64,000 nt of DNA from Harmothoe impar (taxonomy: Eukaryota; Annelida; Polychaeta; Phyllodocida; Polynoidae), in the NCBI GenBank assembly GCA_947462335.1, contig OX381707.1, positions 82,918,610-82,982,609 of the forward strand. The letters are read 5' to 3'. Positions 1 through 9,775 of this stretch are shown one piece after another. Below the pieces are notes generated by a model that worked only from the letters and a program-made list of their open reading frames with translations, searched no databases and was not told the DNA's origin. The position numbers were made by a program, and so were the translations under genes. How positions within the stretch are numbered: the first letter of the stretch is position 1; each line of letters opens with the position of its first letter.

Positions 1-323
1 GCAGCAGTAGCAGCAGCAGCACTAGCAGCACGAGGATCACCAGCAGCCGCAGCAGGCGCAGCAGTAGCAGCAGCAGCGTGCTTAGCAGCAACAACCGTCG
101 CGAGTGTAACAACGTCGCTACCATGACGACTACTACTACCACTACTACTGCTGCATGCGCTTGCTACAGCAGGAGGGCGATAAGACCAAGCGGTTGCGGC
201 GGTAGTCTCAATTTCAGTAGCAAGAGGAGACGCTGACGCTAAACGATCACCGTTCTGCGTACTCTTCTTGTTCTTGAACTCGATTAGATCCTTGGACGAC
301 ACTAGTTGTTGTGTTTTGCTCAT
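1..323 (-). CDS. PC4-like low-complexity protein, N-terminal part (element A copy, cut by window edge)
   Basis: The reading frame starts at the ATG complementary to 321-323 (MSKTQQL...) and runs out of the window. It matches the start of the B (15704) and D (53958) proteins: a short basic opening, then serine and alanine runs made of AGC/GCA triplets. The copy has diverged more from B and D than they have from each other, and it contains extra residues near the start. Only the low-complexity N-terminal region is visible here, so the PC4-like C-terminal region seen in B and D cannot be confirmed. Its TATA-like sequence lies just upstream (complement of 382-390). Confidence 0.7.
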   Translation of the reverse strand, partial: MSKTQQLVSSKDLIEFKNKKSTQNGDRLASASPLATEIETTAATAWSYRPPAVASACSSSSGSSSRHGSDVVTLATVVAAKHAAAATAAPAAAAGDPRAASAAAATA

Positions 324-1170
324 GGTGGTGACTGTAGAGAGCAGCAAAAGACTGAGTGAGTGAATGGGTGTTTCCAGCCCCCTTATATACTCCTTCTCGC
401 TTCTAGAGCTAAGCTACTTACGGCTCTGTTCAGCTGCCGCCGGCTGACCGGCGGCCATTCACAAAGAGAAACAAAAAGACATAAGGCATGACGTTTTCAG
501 CTGGATCCCTTTCCCCCCTTTTTTGAGAGATCGACTGCCATGAGCGGGCGGTGTACCGACTGTGCTAATTCAACGCGCATTAGCTGTATAAAGGATTAAG
601 CAGTCATGAGCTTAGAGTGTGTTTACAAAAAACTACAGGAGGCGTGTGGTGTGAAGCAGGACCCCCTAAGACGGGTGTGTCTGTCTGTGAGTAGAGCCGT
701 GTGCATGTGGTGAGCGACTTAAGTGTAAAACAAAAAAATCACCGCCTCCTGCCGTGGTGAGTAGACCGGCCGGCGGCGGCCGGCTAGTTCAATAGGGGTG
801 ACAGCTGACTAAGGCTGTGCATGAAAATCCGATTTTCACCTGACCTCTGACGTTTGTTACAATGAATGCCAAAGGGGGAGAGAGTCGTCCTCAGGTAGGG
901 GGTAGGAGGTAAGGCTATGGATAAGGAAAAAACACCATTTTCAGCTGGCCTCCACAGATGGCGATGACATACCCCTCGTTATCTAAGCTCTTAAGAAGCT
1001 CTTAAGGAGCGGAGGGGCTGCTAGACAGCTGGGGTGCTGTTGGAAATAGGATTAAACTCCCTCTGTATAAAAGCTCTGATTTCTGTTGGAAAAAAACCAT
1101 ATCACCTCTGACCACAGTAACGTCTACTACCACCACCACCAGCACCACCGCCGCCGCCACCGCCGCCGCC
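324..1170. promoter_or_regulatory. Divergent promoter region of element A
   Basis: This 850-bp stretch corresponds to the gap between the divergent PC4-like and Death-domain genes in B and D. TATA-like CTTATATAC (382-390, read on the minus strand as GTATATAAG) faces the PC4-like gene. TGTATAAAAG near 1064 faces the Death-domain gene position, but that gene is deleted here, so the promoter is orphaned. A (CCG/CCA)n tract follows at about 1128-1172. Confidence 0.55.
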
Positions 1171-1294
1171 GCCAGTCACAGCTGATCGCCTCATTAAAGC
1201 ATGTGACGTCGTCACTTCTAGTCACATGCTTCATCAAGTCGCTTCCAGTCACGTGATCCTAAAGACTCTCACTTCTTAAACAAAAAAAAAATGA

Positions 1295-1336
1295 AGAGAC
1301 ACGCTTCTTCCTCTCGAGAGGAAGAAGCGTGTCTCT
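1295..1336. repeat. Perfect 42-nt palindrome near the right end of element A
   Basis: Two 21-nt arms (AGAGACACGC... and its exact complement) meet at CTCTC/GAGAG with no spacer. The same palindrome is found at 17686-17727 in B and 55855-55896 in D, each time followed by a poly-pyrimidine run and a C-rich tract. Confidence 0.9.
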
Positions 1337-1386
1337 CGATTGAAATCTTTTCTTTTCTTTTTTTCTTAAAAGAGACAAACGCCCCT

Positions 1387-1551
1387 TAGAGTGCCCCCCC
1401 ACCCCCCTAGAGTGCCCCCCTCCCCCCTCCCCCCCTCCCCCCCCCCCACCCGCCCCATGCATCCTAAAAGCGCCCCCCTCCCCATGCATCTTAAAAGAGC
1501 CCCCTCCCCCCCTCCCCTCCCCTCCCCTCCCCTCCCTTCCCCCCCTTATAC
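1387..1551. repeat. C-rich tract (G-rich on minus strand) in element A
   Basis: Runs of 5-9 C separated by single T or A, interrupted by two ATGCATC(C/T)TAAA(A) units. On the minus strand this reads as many G-runs that could form G-quadruplexes. The same block follows the palindrome in B, C and D. Confidence 0.8.
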
Positions 1552-1779
1552 ACTCTAAAGAACGCTTCTACCTAGTTCAATAAGTCACTTCCAGTCGCTC
1601 GTAAAACAATAAAAAATGAAAAAAACAAAACTTATATCGTAGTGTTTTTTATTAGTTTACCGAAAAAAATAAGAGACTCGCCTCCTCCTCCTTCTCCTCC
1701 TCCTCTCCTTCTCCTCCTCCTCCTCCTCATCCTCCTCCTCCTCCTCCTCCTCCTCCTCCTCCTCACAAAAAAAAAATAT

Positions 1780-1842
1780 ATCACAGTTTAAAGCGCGTGA
1801 CCCCTTAAAGACGCTCATCTCTTCATTAAGTCGCGTGACGTC

Positions 1843-1873
<31 letters not shown>

Positions 1874-2295
1874 CTTCTTCTTCTTCTTCCGGTCACGTGA
1901 TCAATCAGGTCCCTTCCGGTCACGTGATCCTCAATGAGGTCACTCACTTCCGGTTGGCCATTAGGTCATGTGACGTCACTTCCGGTCACGTGACTCATCA
2001 GGTCACTTCCAGTCACGTGATCCTAAATTAGGTCATATGACGTCACTTCCGGTCCCCTAAGTAGGTCATATGACGGCACTTCCGGTCCATAAGTAGGTCA
2101 TATGACGTCACTTCCGGTCACGTGACCAAATGGCGGCCTCTGATTGGCTAACTAGGTCACGTGACGTCACCACTAATCCCCTAAGTAGGTCACTTCCGGT
2201 CACGTGACCAAATGGAGGCCTCTGATTGGCTGCATGTCGATTGAGTAATAAACAGTAGTTAACCATAGTCCCGTTCCGATACATACAATACTACT
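1780..2295. repeat. Right terminal inverted repeat of element A
   Basis: This is the complement of the left ends of B and D. It includes (TTC)n at 1845-1889, then repeated units combining TTCCGGTCACGTGA and TATGACGTCACTTCCGG, two GATTGGCT (inverted CCAAT) units, and the conserved last ~85 bp. It contains many CACGTG, TGACGTCA and CCGGAAGT-type motifs. Confidence 0.85.
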
Positions 2296-2301
2296 GACTG
2301 G

Positions 2302-5300
2302 TAAGGTGACGCTTTGGATTTGTTGTCAACATTAAATCTCTAAAGTGAATATTAGACTATAGTCCTGTAGAAAAGTAGTCTGCATATCATCAATATTTTA
2401 CATGATACCACAGTAATTGGGTTATGGCACTCACACAGGCTGCCCTGGGGACTTGAGTATGACCTCACTCTACACTGACTCTACACTCTACACCATGTGC
2501 AGCCATAGTTAGGGTGTGCTACCTTTAAATGTCAATATATAAAAATCTAGCACTATGAGGAATTGATTATTTTGCTTCTATCACATCATCATACACCAAA
2601 CTAATATAATCCTAAGTGATTGAGAGGTATTGTTTGTAGAATGGAATTGATTGAACCCTCCCGTATACCTTTAAGCAGCCAGCTCTCGGTGGCTAGATCC
2701 ATTCAACAGCCTATGACATATTAAAACCTGGCTCTGATAAGACACACCTCACTAAATCACAGACATCAACTGATATAACACCACTAATGAAGGACTTGTC
2801 ACCAGTCTAAAGAGCCTGTCTAATAATGGTCAATCATAGAACTTCTCAGCTTATCTAATTGAAGCTCAGAGTCATTGTTATGAAAACAGTACTCATTAGG
2901 GAAAGAGAATACTTAAACAGGCTTATTTGGTACAGTATCTATGTGATCTCAACAGAACAAGTGTGAACATGACAGTTTCCATTTCATAAGTGTACTTCTA
3001 CTACAGACACTAATTGGTCCTAGCTGTAAACCTCAGAGTGTGACAGTTGTTACTGCAACAAGGTAATTACAGGTGACATATGGAGTCATATCGAGAAGAA
3101 CAATTTCCTGAGGCATCCTTAATACTGTATTCTAATGCATTATATAGCGGGGCTATGACGTGGAACTATCTTGATGTAGAGACAAGAAATATTCCTGAAT
3201 TTGAAATGTTCAAATTGTATAGAAAAACGTGGCTATGTAAGACAAACTATATTCTGAACTAGATTATCGCCTGTAATAAGATAGTGATTGAGAGATTATC
3301 TTCAACATATTGCCAGCTCTCTAATCATGTATTGATGCTACTGTAAATCTAACCAAAGTGTGTTGATACTTGTCTGCAAATTTTATTGCTGAGGGGGTGC
3401 CAGCCCCTTTATTCCCACCCACCTATATCATAGAACATGTTATAAAAATAGATAAAACGAGTTATAGTAATTTGTATAAAATTGACTCTGTGTAATGAAC
3501 CATATACTACAACATAGGACAGTGAATATTTGTTAGCGTTGTATTAAATTAGGTATACATGTTACACGTGTTATTTTTATACAGACCTTAACTTCAGCAA
3601 ATGTGTATATAAGACTGGAGCAGGATCTTTTCCGAGCTGAATAAGCTCTTTTCTGTTTCTCCAGTATAAATAAACGGGAATGGTATATTTATACCTTCTC
3701 AAATCAAAAAAGAAATGCACAGTTTGTTGAAACAACAACTTTAATGACACTGAAGTAACAGACACTCCCCTGTGTTTACTATTGAGTTATCATGAACAGC
3801 TACCCAATTAGAAAGTCTGAAATAACATTAAATTATATCAAATACCACATAAATCATGATAATGACAGTAATGAACTTAATGTTCTTAGATTACCATGCT
3901 AAACCGCTCTGAACAAGTAATTTCTTATTTTTTAGATAACGGGCATCTTATGATGACTTGTAGGAAACTTGGGCAACTTGGAACAGCCCTGCTAACTGAG
4001 ACTATGACAATCCATAATGAGTTCCTCATGTACAAATAACACTATATGACAACCAATGATGAACTAGAAATATGACTAATAAAATTGATTGAAAAAGCGG
4101 ATCACTAATGATCCAAATTCTATGATAGTTCTTTGGCTAGTGATGTTAATATCTTATTCAAATCAGCTATTCTTAGAGTCATGCCATTGCTTTTAGACCT
4201 CTGTGAGGGCTGTGGAGTGTTTCAATGATCTATGCTCTTCGTCATCATGATCTATGCATTACACAGATGTGGGGCATACTGCATTAAATCACACTTCCGG
4301 TAATCAAAGGGCTCAATTCATTATCAGGAGTACCTAGTTAGAGTAGAATTCCATGTTGACTCAAAATCGGTCTTGGAGCTGTAACATGAAATAACAACAG
4401 TTCTAATTTCAGCTACTAATTCGCAACCAGTCATTCAAAAAAACACCTAAACTGTCAAAATTGTCCTGTTGAAAATGCATCCCTTTCTAACATCAGAGTT
4501 TTCGTCTTTTAAAATTAAATGGCTACTGTTGCCCCCCACCCTTCGTGCTACTGTAAATGAATACCCTAGTTACTTAATAAGATGCTTCAAAGGATGTTTA
4601 AATCATGCTTTACATTAGTGGTGTGCTATATGGAGGCACATCGTATACTGAGACTTTGCCTACCTTGTGCATATAAAGACATGTAGCTAGGTAGCTAAGA
4701 AAGCACCAGCAAACAATATTTGAGACATGGCAGGCTCATTGACATGCTTCTCAAGTCTGTCAGACCCCTTAATTGGGAGTGAACTGAAAGGATGAAATTA
4801 AGGAGGTATATGGAGATGGAAGGACTGATAGAAGGAAGAAATGATTGAAGAGTGGAAGGAAGGAAGGAAGGAAGGAAGGAAGGAAGGAAGGAGAGAAGAA
4901 AAGAATGAACAAAGGAAGGAAGAAACTAGAAGGAGGAAAGAGATAAAGAAAAATAAGATGAAGAGTTAACATGCATGTAGATAACAGCAGCTGCCTCCAG
5001 TCTTAGTTTGGCTTGTCAATACCAGGTGGCAGCACCTCCCCAGGTACATCCACAAGGTCGGCATTAACACTCTATATGAGGATACATATTAAGATGTACT
5101 GTGTCATGGTATTCAGGGAGCAGGTCTTTCATCAAGTGTTTGGAGTAGAGAGTGGTGTCTTTAGATAGCTCATGAAGGGCAGCAACAGCTGTACTGTAGC
5201 AAGGGGTTGGTTAAATTGTGCATTTGGCGGCTTATGCACTAAAAATAGATACTGAATGGGAACTTGCCATTTATTTATAGTGCGTCCTTCTAATCTATAG

Positions 5301-5350
5301 GTGCAGGCCGTTTAATCTGGATGATAAGGTACTTTTTTTTAAACTTTTTC
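2302..5350. other. Non-coding host DNA, no recognisable gene
   Basis: I see no convincing gene. Open frames here are short and resemble nothing I recognise, for example 60 residues at 3080-3262. The sequence is AT-rich with normal complexity apart from a (GGAA)n run at 4857-4891. Confidence 0.5.
4857..4891. repeat. (GGAA)n microsatellite
   Basis: About nine GGAA units within a purine-rich stretch (4800-4960). The minus-strand open frame across it is low-complexity and not considered coding. Confidence 0.85.
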
Positions 5351-5351
5351 T

Positions 5352-5470
5352 CTTTCATCTCATTGTCATCCATTCATATCGATGGGTATGGATAGAATCT
5401 TACCTTAGTTACCATATAAAGTGGTCCTGGAGTAGATGTGCTTAGCATGTACAGCGACTAACCACAGCCA
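5352..5470 (+). repeat. Dispersed ~110-bp repeat, copy 1
   Basis: Contains the pattern CCATTCA...GATGG...CATATAAAGTGGT. Related copies lie at 5693-5800 and 6945-7050, in the same orientation. All three share CATATAAAGTGGT followed by a TG-rich stretch. The family is unrecognised. Confidence 0.5.
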
Positions 5471-5692
5471 GCCCCTAATCCATCACATTGCCATAGAGAT
5501 GGTCTGTGGCCAATCGGTACCTCCGGTGCTATCTGTCTGGGGACAGTCGGACTGATGTCAAACAATGGCATTCATCATGAGGCATTAGTTCCTCCAGTTG
5601 ACACCAGTGTGCAGCAGCTGCAACTACCCCCGCATGAAGCCCCCCTCATGGTCTGGGTTCAGACACAGATATCAATATTCTATTCTGATCCA

Positions 5693-5800
5693 TTCACACC
5701 AAAGATGGAGCCATGTCTGTGGAATCTACCCTGATTACCATATAAAGTGGTTTTAGATTAGTTGTGTTGGTTATCTATGCAGATCTATCATATCCTGGCA
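5693..5800 (+). repeat. Dispersed ~110-bp repeat, copy 2
   Basis: Same pattern as 5352-5470 (CCATTCACACC, then TACCATATAAAGTGGTTT). A 90-residue open frame follows at 5832-6104. I do not recognise its product and do not call it a gene. Confidence 0.5.
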
Positions 5801-6413
5801 TCGACCAGTAAGACGGCTACGTAGACAGTCTGTGAGTAATCAGCACATTGGCCGTTATCTAGAAGCAAACGCAGACTGCGTGGGAGGTAGTCAGAGGATA
5901 AATCCATCATTGTATATTCCAGTAGTAATGGAGCAAGCCATTAATGTTGTAGGTGATATGCACGTTTTCTTGTCATCTGCTGGTTTCAAGCCAAGAAATT
6001 ACAGCGAAAACATGGATATTGAGAGATATCAATATATATTTATCAGAAGCATGAAGCCACCAAACGAGTGGTGCTACTTATTAGTCTCCCATCTCACCCT
6101 TTAACACTTGTTTTCATTGTTCATGGTACAGCCATATTGCTCTTCATAGGCAGACTTGGTTTCAAGAGATGAATGACTTGAATGTAGAGACAGGATAAAC
6201 ACATATATATATATATACAAGAATGGGAAATAAATCAATAAAATATAGGTTTGAGAATGGAAGGCTGTATAGACTTGTACTGTGTTGAGCCCGAGTTTAG
6301 GTAAAGAGCTCATTGACATTGAAGAAAAAATACTATATAGCTTAATCTGACTTGTTCATTCTTTTTAACTTTCTGCCGTCAGTAATAACCTGAAATGATA
6401 AAACCTCAATTAT

Positions 6414-6709
6414 GGCTGTGTCTCACGACCTTGAGCCAATGTTATTGTCTCTGACCGGGTGCCGTCTCTGACCAGGTGCCGTCTCTGACCGGATGCCGTC
6501 TCTGACCTGGTGTCAGAAAAACATGCTTGTTAAATGTTAACCTATACTCATATATATAAGGATATGTAAAAACGTTATGGCAGCTCTTATGTAATTATTA
6601 TTAATTGCTGCTGTTGGTAGCATATAACTAAACTCCCCAAGTGACATCCGGTCAGAGATGGCAACCGGTCAGAGACAAAAACATTGGCTCAAGGTCGTGA
6701 GACACAGCC
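6414..6709. mobile_element. MITE with GGCTGTGTCTCACGACC inverted ends
   Basis: The ends GGCTGTGTCTCACGACCTTG and its complement match over about 30 bp. The interior begins with repeats of GTCTCTGACC(G/A)GGTGCC, and the right arm carries matching inverted units (CGGTCAGAGA). At 296 bp with no coding capacity it fits a non-autonomous DNA transposon. The flanks are TAT and TAA, so a TA target duplication is possible but not exact. Confidence 0.8.
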
Positions 6710-6944
6710 TAATGCAGAAGACAGAGTGCCCCTAATGCCTGCGGTTACAGCCCCAGGGGCTCCAGTTCCAAGCTTCCCCAGTGCTGTACACAGACAATCT
6801 TCAGGCTCCAGACCTTAGTCAGTACTGGCTAACAAGTAAACCAATAGAGCCTGCAGGGTTAGTCTGCACCCAATGGCTATTTTTGCAGCTGCATCGATTA
6901 ATTCATGCTCCGTCTATATATAAATCAACAAGATGCACCTCAGT

Positions 6945-7050
6945 ATCATCCATTCACGTGACTGGAAAGGCTGTGTCTACAGAAATGTATCTTGATTGAC
7001 ATATAAAGTGGTTTGGCCAAAAATATATGCAGTTGTATCATAGTTAGCCT
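6945..7050 (+). repeat. Dispersed ~110-bp repeat, copy 3
   Basis: Third copy of the repeat at 5352 and 5693: CATCCATTCACGTG followed by GACATATAAAGTGGTTT. Confidence 0.45.
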
Positions 7051-7503
7051 CTAAGTCTAAGCACCCCTCCTCCTCCACATACCAAAAGCTTTTAAAATAA
7101 TTATTTTAGAGTCATTTCGATGGTTTATTAGCTAAGGCAAGGGGATTGACGCAATCACTGGGGAGTCAATCTCTGGGTACTTGTAAGCCTGATTAAAAGA
7201 ATCAAATCGTAGCAACCTAGATGAAAGCTTAAAAGTAAATGTGAAAAAAAGTGAAATAGGGAGTAACTGAGTAAAGGAGAGAGGTCGGGGTGATCACAAG
7301 GTACACATGTGTTACAGGCTACTTGGAAAATAGACAAATGCCAACCATATCTAGGCTGAGTGGGATATGGTCCAGCCCCCAGGAGTGGGAAGGGAGGTGG
7401 TGGTGGTAAGTTTTTGAAACCTTAGAGGCAATCGTAGCCACAGAGCGGCTAGCCTGTAAGGCAGGATCTACACCAGATGACTGCCGGAAATCCAGGGCAG
7501 GAC

Positions 7504-8097
7504 CGGGGGGGGGGACAACGCCGCGGCTCCGCCTGGTGTTAAACGCAAGCATAACATTGTCCTGGCCTGCAGCCAGATGGATGTTCAGTGGTGTGAGAGC
7601 CATCAGGTGGTGACACCACTGGCAGTTAGGGGAACTAACTATTATAGGATATAGTGGCATGGTGTGCTCACTAGACACAATCTAAAATATTCTTTTCAAC
7701 CACAACCACCGATGCTCCCATATGCTCCACTTGATATTTTTATTCATAATTTGTCATTCTATTCATGCTCAATTATAGATTCAGTAGAACCTCTCTTAAT
7801 ATTTTGCAGTAACAGCTCAAAGTTGACTAATTGTTGACTCCCTGGACAACCAAATGTCACCTAAACAAGCATATATTTCTCTATTAGCATGCATTGACAT
7901 TTCTCTAACATGTATCTGTCTCAAAGGGTTAATTCTTTTTGATGAGGATGCAGCATTGACTTTCTGGCACATGTAGTATTATCAGAGTATTATGACATTT
8001 TGTCAGACAGGCTAAGTTGAAGAGCTAACAGATCAGTGGACAATGTTACGCATGCGTTTAACACCAGGCGGAGCCGTGGCGTTGTCCCCCCCCCCTG
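7504..8097. mobile_element. hAT-type MITE with 8-bp target duplication
   Basis: The inverted ends read C(A)GGGGGGGGACAACGCC, continuing GCGGCTCCGCCTGGTG for about 45 bp. The 8-bp direct repeat GGCAGGAC occurs at 7496-7503 and 8098-8105. An 8-bp duplication with CAGGG-type ends is typical of hAT elements. No transposase is encoded in its 594 bp. The open frames in it (for example 7319-7678) are treated as chance. Confidence 0.8.
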
Positions 8098-8109
8098 GGC
8101 AGGACCGAG

Positions 8110-9132
8110 AAGAGGGATGATACTTTGATTGGGGTATGGTATATTAGTTTCACCAGTCTGCACTAGGTGGCAGCAGCCCTCACGGCACGACCACAAATGC
8201 TCATGTACCTGTTCATTATGATACAAGGGGCTCTCTGAATGGTCTAACCCGCCAGCAGAGGCCTTGTTTTATGCTGCCACAGACCGCCGGACTGAAGGGT
8301 TCGGACAGAGTTCGCAGCGCAGCGTCCAACAGAACCCGCCATATAAGTAACCCAAACCCTGGCCCCTACACATGTTTTGGTGTAAACTTTAGGTTTGTTA
8401 CATGAGTTTTCATTAGCCTTAACGTTAGCTAAGAATAGCATCTAAGTTACAGAGAGAAAGTTGTGGCACCACATTTCGTTACAGAATGTTGGTAAAGATA
8501 AACTGGCCCTGTATCATAGCACAATCAGTTGGCTCAAAGTTGATAATATCGGGCAACTACGCACAAGGAGCTATAAGACTATAGACAATTATAAAAAAAC
8601 AGGTTCTAATCTATTGGTATCATAGATAACACATACAAGGTCATCGAGCAAGATTATTGATCACGGAAACACTCCGCAACATACAGAACCTCACTCGTCT
8701 ACCTGAGTCGGGATTAGTGGCACAGTGTGCCAGTTGCTAACATACGGAGAATCCAGGCAGTCGAAAATGGCTACTCTAATTCAGTCAACAGGGGCTATTC
8801 TCCATGACACAGGAGGTAGGAGACCGTACTGGCACGATACAGACACAGATAGTTACGCTGAAACCCAGGATAAAGTCTTTACAGGTAACTGATTAAATCA
8901 GCTTCAGATCAAAAGTAGGCCGAAGGTCTGACCCATATAAATATGTTTATTGTGTATTTAAGGTCTACCTGTAGCATGTTGATGTGCAGACAGGATTTAA
9001 CAAATACCTAACTAGCAATGTAATGAATGTTTTTTTGATAACTTTGATAATCCCAATTTAAAGACTTTTTGTATAGGCTACAGTAAAACTGGTAAATCGG
9101 TCTTAGCTCCACCCTTCTTAAGATAATCATGA
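8110..9132. other. Non-coding host DNA left of element B
   Basis: No gene, RNA or repeat structure was recognised here. It ends in the CACGCC target site (9133-9138) duplicated around element B. Confidence 0.45.
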
Positions 9133-9138
9133 CACGCC

Positions 9139-9690
9139 AGTAGTATAGTATGTATCGGAACGGGACTATAGTTAACTACTGTTTATTACTCAATCGACCT
9201 GCAGCCAATCAGAGGCCTCCATTTGGTCACGTGACCGGAAGTGACCTACTTAGGGGATTAGTGGTGCATTCTGGGTAACCCTGCAGCCAATCTGAGGCCA
9301 CCATTTGGTCACGTGACCGGAAGTGACCTACTTAGGGGATTCGTGGTGCATTCTGGGTAACCTACTGACCTACTTAGGGGACCGGAAGTGACGTCATATG
9401 ACCTAATTTAGGATCACGTGACCGGAAGTGACCTGATGAGTCACGTGAGCGGAAGTGACGTCACATGACCTAATAGCCGACCGGAAGTGAGTGACCTCAT
9501 TGAGGATCACGTGACCGGAAGTGACTTGATTGATCACGTGAGCGGAAGAAGAAGTTTTTTGTTTAGGAAGTGAGGGTCTTTAGGATCACGTGACTGGAAG
9601 CGACGTCGTCACATGAGTGACGCTTTAAGAGACTGCGCGACTTACTAGTAAAAGAAGACGTATGAAAATAAAAACACAACAATATTTTAT
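9139..9690. repeat. Left terminal inverted repeat of element B
   Basis: The first ~85 bp are shared with A, C and D. Beyond that come CCAAT (9204), CACGTG (9228), ACCGGAAGTGACC units, two copies of GTGCATTCTGGGTAAC (about 9263 and 9345), and TGACGTCA (9389 and 9456). The inner part (AAAGAAGACGTATGAAAATAAAA, 9652-9674) recurs inverted just after the Death-domain gene (about 17540-17575). The inverted repeat therefore runs about 550 bp, but on the right side it is interrupted by the palindrome/C-rich block. Confidence 0.85.
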
Positions 9691-9775
9691 TTTATTTTTT
9701 TTATTTATTTTTTTTTTCAATCTTGATAAACACTCTATTTTTGAAAAGATGCACACGCTTATTTTTTTTTTTTTT

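Larger units (their letters stand above)
1..2295. mobile_element. Element A: right part of a PolB/Death-domain family element
   Basis: This is the right end of the same element family as B (9139-19659) and D (48417-56744); its left end lies outside the window. It ends in the family terminus ...CATACAATACTACT at 2295, one base different from the other copies. It retains the 5' part of the PC4-like gene, the divergent promoter region, the palindrome and C-rich block, and the right inverted repeat. The Death-domain gene is missing: the CCG-triplet tract that precedes that gene in B joins directly, near 1172, to sequence that in B lies about 90 bp after its stop codon. The target duplication cannot be checked because only one flank (GACTGG) is visible. 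Confidence 0.85.
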
